A DNA stretch of 64,000 nt from Acanthaster planci (lineage: Eukaryota; Echinodermata; Asteroidea; Valvatida; Acanthasteridae), in assembly GCF_001949145.1 (NCBI RefSeq), contig NW_019091581.1, forward strand, positions 13,407 to 77,406. The letters run 5' to 3'. The notes under the pieces were generated by a model that did not search any database, was not told where the DNA came from, and saw only the letters and a list, made by a program, of their open reading frames with translations. Of the stretch, positions 60,701-64,000 are shown piece by piece. How positions within the stretch are numbered: position 1 is the first letter of the stretch; every line of letters begins with the position of its first letter. Both the position numbers and the translations under genes were made by a program.

Positions 60701-61293
60701 GGATCTCCCGGATCCCGATTACATTCTCATGCCGGAAGTGGCGCATGATCTTGAGCTCACGGTATGTCCGCTTAGCCGTGGTCAGCTCCTCAAATGCATT
60801 AGGGATCTTCTTGATGGCCACTTTTTCTGAGGATTTCTTGTGGACGGCTGAGCATACAACTCCATAAGCACCTGGGTGATGGGATAGTAATGATACAATG
60901 TTACCGTATGCATGCCAATTCATCGCAAGTCCAGTCAAAAGACTAGTTGCTAATAACAACGAAAAAGGAATGGTTTTGTCACAGTCCATTTGAAATTTAA
61001 CAAGCCTTCAAAATATCTGCACCAAACCTGCTTTCCTGCATCTCCAGCATGTACACAGAGGTACATTACATTTTGGAAACATCTCACAAACTATACCCAA
61101 AATCTTTCCACAGATTTGTAGCAGATTGCTAGAAGCCCCCCCCCCATCAAGTCGTGTACGGTAGCTCAACCCCATGTGACCCACCTGTGCCAATATTCTG
61201 GATAGCCCGGTACTCCGAGTTGTCCAGGTCAAAGTACACATCCAAACATTTTGTCTTGAAGGCCCGCAGGTTTTTTGTTGCTGCTTGCTGCAT
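54528..61293 (-). CDS. MAPK7: ERK5 / MAPK7 MAP kinase, five coding exons
   Basis: The minus-strand exons are 61293-61185, 60871-59132, 57366-56257, 55948-55663 and 54702-54528. They join at GT-AG sites in matching phase to 3420 nt, giving 1139 residues. Landmarks by residue: glycine loop 34-42 (IGTGAYGVV), catalytic VAIKK Lys57, HRDLKPSN Asp155, DFG Asp173, APE 203-205. The ERK5-specific C-terminus is present: basic nuclear-localisation stretch at about 634-665 (RQREREQKRRQK), NLLERW, then VIRQLSKSAMEDSLPPV, TPKGDGAGYG, SASLLSDWLE, as in vertebrate ERK5. ERK5 is activated by MEK5 and acts in cytosol and nucleus, with the tail as a transcriptional activator. The activation loop reads M-T-V-Y (193-195), not T-E-Y. 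The protein is longer than human ERK5 (816 aa), mostly in the tail linker. The ATG at 61293 has a GCC context, and a 5' UTR exon probably lies upstream. Confidence 0.95.
55290..55640. repeat. CCTCC-rich dispersed repeat in MAPK7 intron 4
   Basis: Blocks such as CTTAACCCTAAACCCC, CAATCCTTCCAAATCCTCC and GGAGGGTTAGGG recur within the intron. They resemble the CCTAAC/TCCTCC hairpin inside the Penelope insertion at about 21091-21150, suggesting a shared repeat family. Confidence 0.4.
55663..55948 (-). CDS. MAPK7: MAPK7 coding exon 4, transactivation region
   Basis: The acceptor is TGTTTTCGCGTAG and the donor is GCATG/GTAAGAG. It contains VIRQLSKSAMEDSLPPV and TPKGDGAGYGLSMDLEDWF, closely matching the C-terminal activation region of vertebrate ERK5. 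Confidence 0.92.
56257..57366 (-). CDS. MAPK7: MAPK7 coding exon 3, nuclear-localisation and Pro/Ser/Gln-rich tail
   Basis: The acceptor is TTTTCCCCACAG and the donor is ACAG/GTACGT. It starts DSEAEKGGGKIPVTALSRQR, has the basic stretch RRQKLRRSLERQKR GKGKGKK, the ERK5 marker NLLERWNKM, and then a low-complexity Ser/Gln/Pro region. Confidence 0.92.
57367..59131 (-). other. MAPK7: MAPK7 intron 2 (1765 bp)
   Basis: Bounded by GTGGGT and TTTTCCCCACAG. It contains two diverged inverted copies of a repeat around 57945-58040 and 59005-59100 (CCACTGGCCC...GACCCCTGT words), a mobile-element-like sequence. No exon is seen inside. Confidence 0.8.
59132..60871 (-). CDS. MAPK7: MAPK7 coding exon 2, kinase domain and linker
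   Basis: The acceptor is CATCACCCAG and the donor is AAAAG/GTGGGT. It carries nearly the whole kinase domain, the common C-terminal KYHDPDDEPDC segment and a linker with three DV(D/E)MKSA repeats (about 59309-59325, 59391-59407 and 59518-59534). The 634-codon open frame extending to 60989 includes intron sequence. Confidence 0.95.
61185..61293 (-). CDS. MAPK7: MAPK7 coding exon 1
   Basis: Encodes MQQAATKNLRAFKTK through the start of the glycine loop (QNIGT plus one base), followed by a GTGGGT donor. Upstream acceptor-like sites (TTTGTCAATCAG, CTTTTCCTCAG) suggest that the 5' UTR is spliced. Frame upstream of the ATG is open but not needed. Confidence 0.9.
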
Positions 61294-62535
61294 GGCGGAC
61301 CTCTGTGGCCTGAGGAAAAGCTGCAATCTGATTGACAAAAATGAAGAAAAAAATCTGCGTTATTGACAAATTGCATCATTCATTCGATTGGGCTGTTTTT
61401 TTATCATTGATGAATGAAGATTTTGCTCTTTCTAGAGAATTTTTTCTTGCCCTTTTCCAGCAATCTATCCACAACACATTTGGTGCAATGTTCAAGCACT
61501 GTACATGTTATACGTAAACCTCATCAAAGATGTTGCCTCGTACCTACCTGTAAAACCTTAAAATATATACAAATTACAAGTCTTAGACTGTACCCAATAT
61601 ATAAATATGCAGAAAAACAGAGGGGACGTCTTTCAGGCAGAAGCGCTCTGATAATTTTGAGTTCAAACACTGCGTTAGAAACTACATGTACATGAATATA
61701 TACCCAGGAATGTAAGCATTCATGTGTGTGCATGGGTAGCGGGTTCTTCCACAGCACAGAACAATCACATCCTGACAAAACACAGTGCAGAGGTTTCATT
61801 ATCAGTGATCATGAGAATCAAACACAGGAAATCAATAATCACCAGATAATTAATATATGCTGTGCTTCCTTTAGAAGATCCACCCACTTGGACAAGTAGC
61901 TGCACATACATGTTTGTGGATGAGTTCAAACAATGCATACAGCAGCTGTGGCATATCCTTCTACGTTAGAACAGTCAGAAGAAAACTGTTACTTAACTTC
62001 GTCTTTGTTTTGCAAATCTGAGAACAATGGCCAAACTGGCTATAACACACCAAAATCTTGATTTACAAACTTGATGGTACACAATTTGACCAGAATAAAC
62101 CATAGCATTAACAAATGCCAACAAACTGTCAACAAATATTAAATACAAGCATTTTTATGTGTGCATGATACATTCACAGTACTACTTGGGATCCTAAACA
62201 TCATTTTCAATTCATTCTCAATTCATTGTATTTATTTCGAACGTTGAGAAACGAGGTGCAAAGACAGCAGTAAGGCTCATGCAGCCGACTGGCTGCCTTC
62301 TTGTTTGAATTTGACCAATCAAAAAAGAGAGATGGCAGGCTCCGCTCTTTCGCAGAAATGTTTGTTTTCAAGCTGGAGTTCAGATGTGGATTGGCTTTTT
62401 TCTTACAAGCCTAGATCGTCAGAGATGTCTCATGACCAAGTTTGTTGACAGTTATTACCACAACAGGTCCGCTCATGTGGATGTTGGTCACATTCAGTCA
62501 ATCTGTGTGATCACTTGATCTTTGCGCGAACTGTC
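61294..62535. other. MAPK7 upstream region
   Basis: Presumed 5' untranslated region, intron and promoter of MAPK7. No other gene recognised. Confidence 0.45.
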
Positions 62536-62539
62536 AATC

Positions 62540-63435
62540 TCACTGCATGATTTACTGATAATTCTGTCATCTACAAATTGCATTTTCTTTCAAATTCCAG
62601 GATGTGGAAGATCATTTTCAAAAAGGGAAGGAAATTCAGAGATTTCCCACAGGATCGACAGATTCGGTGAACTGATCGAGCCCAATTAGACATGACGGCT
62701 TCAGTACCTACATGTGCATGGCTTGTAGAAAAAAATTTGGACTTTCAATGTTGCATACATGTATGTGGGTTTGTCCATGAAGTTGGGATATCCTCATTAT
62801 GTGCCAGATCATGGGGATTGGAATGAGTTTTACTTGGTGAAGTACCGACGAGTACCATGGACGGGTGTTTTATTAGGAAGACCTAATGTTGAAGTATGCT
62901 TGAGTAAAAAATTAAATACTTTAATGGCTTGTAAAATAAAAAAAATAGAAAAAACTGTTGGTGTCCAGCATCAATTTTTAATAACGAAGTGTGACATGCA
63001 AAAACACATTTTTAACACTTTTTTTTCTCGAACAAAAAACAAATTAAAAAGAAAAAAATGTAGACAGGGTACGGTCTAACATCGTTTGTCCTTAATGAAA
63101 AACATGTGAAACATGCAACACAAGAAAAAGACAGGCACGCCAAACAACTTGTCCACATCCCTTTACAACGACTGAATCAATCTGCTGCATCCTATTGATT
63201 GATCCTGCACAAGATTTGTTAATTCGACCACCAATCTATCTTCTCTTTTCAATTCCAAGCTGTGCAAGCTTGCACAATCTTTGCACGATCCGTCTATCTC
63301 CATTAGGGCCAATGCATGATTTGCTGATCATTCTGCCATCAGATAATAACTTATTCATTCTAATTCAAGGTTGTCAAAGATTGTTCAAAAAAGGGAAGTA
63401 AAGTCGGAGTCTTCATATTGGATTAACTGACAGTG
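62540..63435. repeat. Diverged direct repeat pair, ~120 bp, spaced ~770 bp
   Basis: Segments at about 62540-62665 and 63310-63430 share TGCATGATTTNCTGATNATTCTG, CCATC/TCATC, ATTCNAGGNTGT, AAGATNNTTNAAAAAGGGAA. The 106-codon frame between them (62759-63079) has a Lys-rich end and no known domain. The pair could be ends of an old insertion or two copies of one repeat. Confidence 0.6.
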
Positions 63436-63714
63436 ATAAAGTGACGGCCAAACATGACAGTGTGAACATGCTGACCAACCAACTGTACCCAACAGCGACA
63501 TTAAGTAAGAGTTTTCCTATGGGATCGACCATCGTGCCCAACATGTCACAGGGACTGAAAATCTGTTACACCTGTACACAGTGAAATAAACACACTATCA
63601 ATTCAGTGGGCCATGCTAGGCCAACTAGGGCAGCTCCATGTTTTGCTAGGCCACAAATGGCCAATATCACCAACATGGGTTTGACTGACATGACTAATGA
63701 CTCAGTGACATGAC

Positions 63715-63830
63715 AAAACAGGATGTACATATACTGTACTATGTGCGTGTAGGCCTGGTGATGTACATGTGTGCACATGTACATGTAGGCCTATGTACAT
63801 GTAGTATGTATGACTATGCCTGGGCATGAC
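63715..63830. repeat. TACATGTA-rich simple repeat
   Basis: ATGTACATGTGTGCACATGT, then ACATGTAGGCCTATGTACAT and GTAGTATG. Similar ACATGTA words are scattered throughout the window. Confidence 0.8.
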
Positions 63831-64000
63831 TGTACACATACATGCATTCTGGTCATGACAGCAGTGTCAAGGTACCGTGCACTCTGGTTTCACTCTCTCA
63901 GTACAGTAACCAACCTTCCTCCATGAACCAACCAACCATGCCAACCATGGGTACAGCTGTGCTACGTCCCAACTAGGCTATAGTTTCTGTCCCAACTGTA
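63830..64000. other. Window edge, no gene recognised
   Basis: Contains CCAACCAACCATGCCAACCATG-like simple sequence. No coding signal. Confidence 0.4.

Noticed and set aside
60872-60989. N-terminal extension of the kinase frame to 60989
   Set aside because: It is intron read-through. The CCCAG acceptor at 60872 and the exon at 61293-61185 restore the standard glycine loop.

Overview
The window is eukaryotic: genes are split by GT-AG introns, long stretches are non-coding, and families of mobile elements are scattered throughout. The gene content is animal: ERK5-type MAP kinase, class A peptide-type GPCRs and a ZU5/death-domain protein. The mobile elements are a Penelope-like element with GIY-YIG endonuclease, a DIRS-like RNase H fragment, a Ty3-like gag, LINE remnants, a RAG1/Transib-like transposase relic, many foldback MITEs and TACATGTA-rich DNA. 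Together these fit a marine invertebrate deuterostome (cephalochordate, hemichordate or echinoderm). I cannot choose between these from sequence alone.

Layout. 1-10 kb is repeat territory: a ~1.5 kb minisatellite, a decayed RAG1-like transposase, a LINE 3' end with a duplicated tail, and a gag relic. An assembly gap of 623 N (10806-11428) sits inside a short tandem repeat. 12.4-14.8 kb holds two large foldback elements. 16.5-19 kb (minus strand) carries exons of a ZU5 plus death-domain gene of UNC5 cytoplasmic-tail type, with a possible frameshift. 19.3-22.6 kb has a DIRS RNase H scrap followed by a Penelope-like element interrupted by a 682 bp insertion. 23-28 kb has a tRNA-derived SINE and a MITE.

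Three apparently intronless class A GPCR genes follow: one on the minus strand (28661-29899) and two tandem paralogs on the plus strand (41998-43284 and 46905-48089). Between them lie an inverted-repeat transposon with a 6 bp target duplication, two smaller MITEs and a cluster of full CRE palindromes. 48-54 kb is mostly non-coding with more foldbacks.

The best-resolved gene is on the minus strand at 61293-54528: a five-coding-exon MAPK7/ERK5 ortholog whose exons join in frame (3420 nt, 1139 codons plus stop). Its kinase core is intact except that the activation-loop motif reads T-V-Y instead of T-E-Y, the single most surprising observation here. The genes do not form an operon-like unit. ERK5 is a cytosolic/nuclear signalling kinase, the GPCRs are plasma-membrane receptors, and the ZU5/death-domain protein is a probable adaptor or receptor tail.
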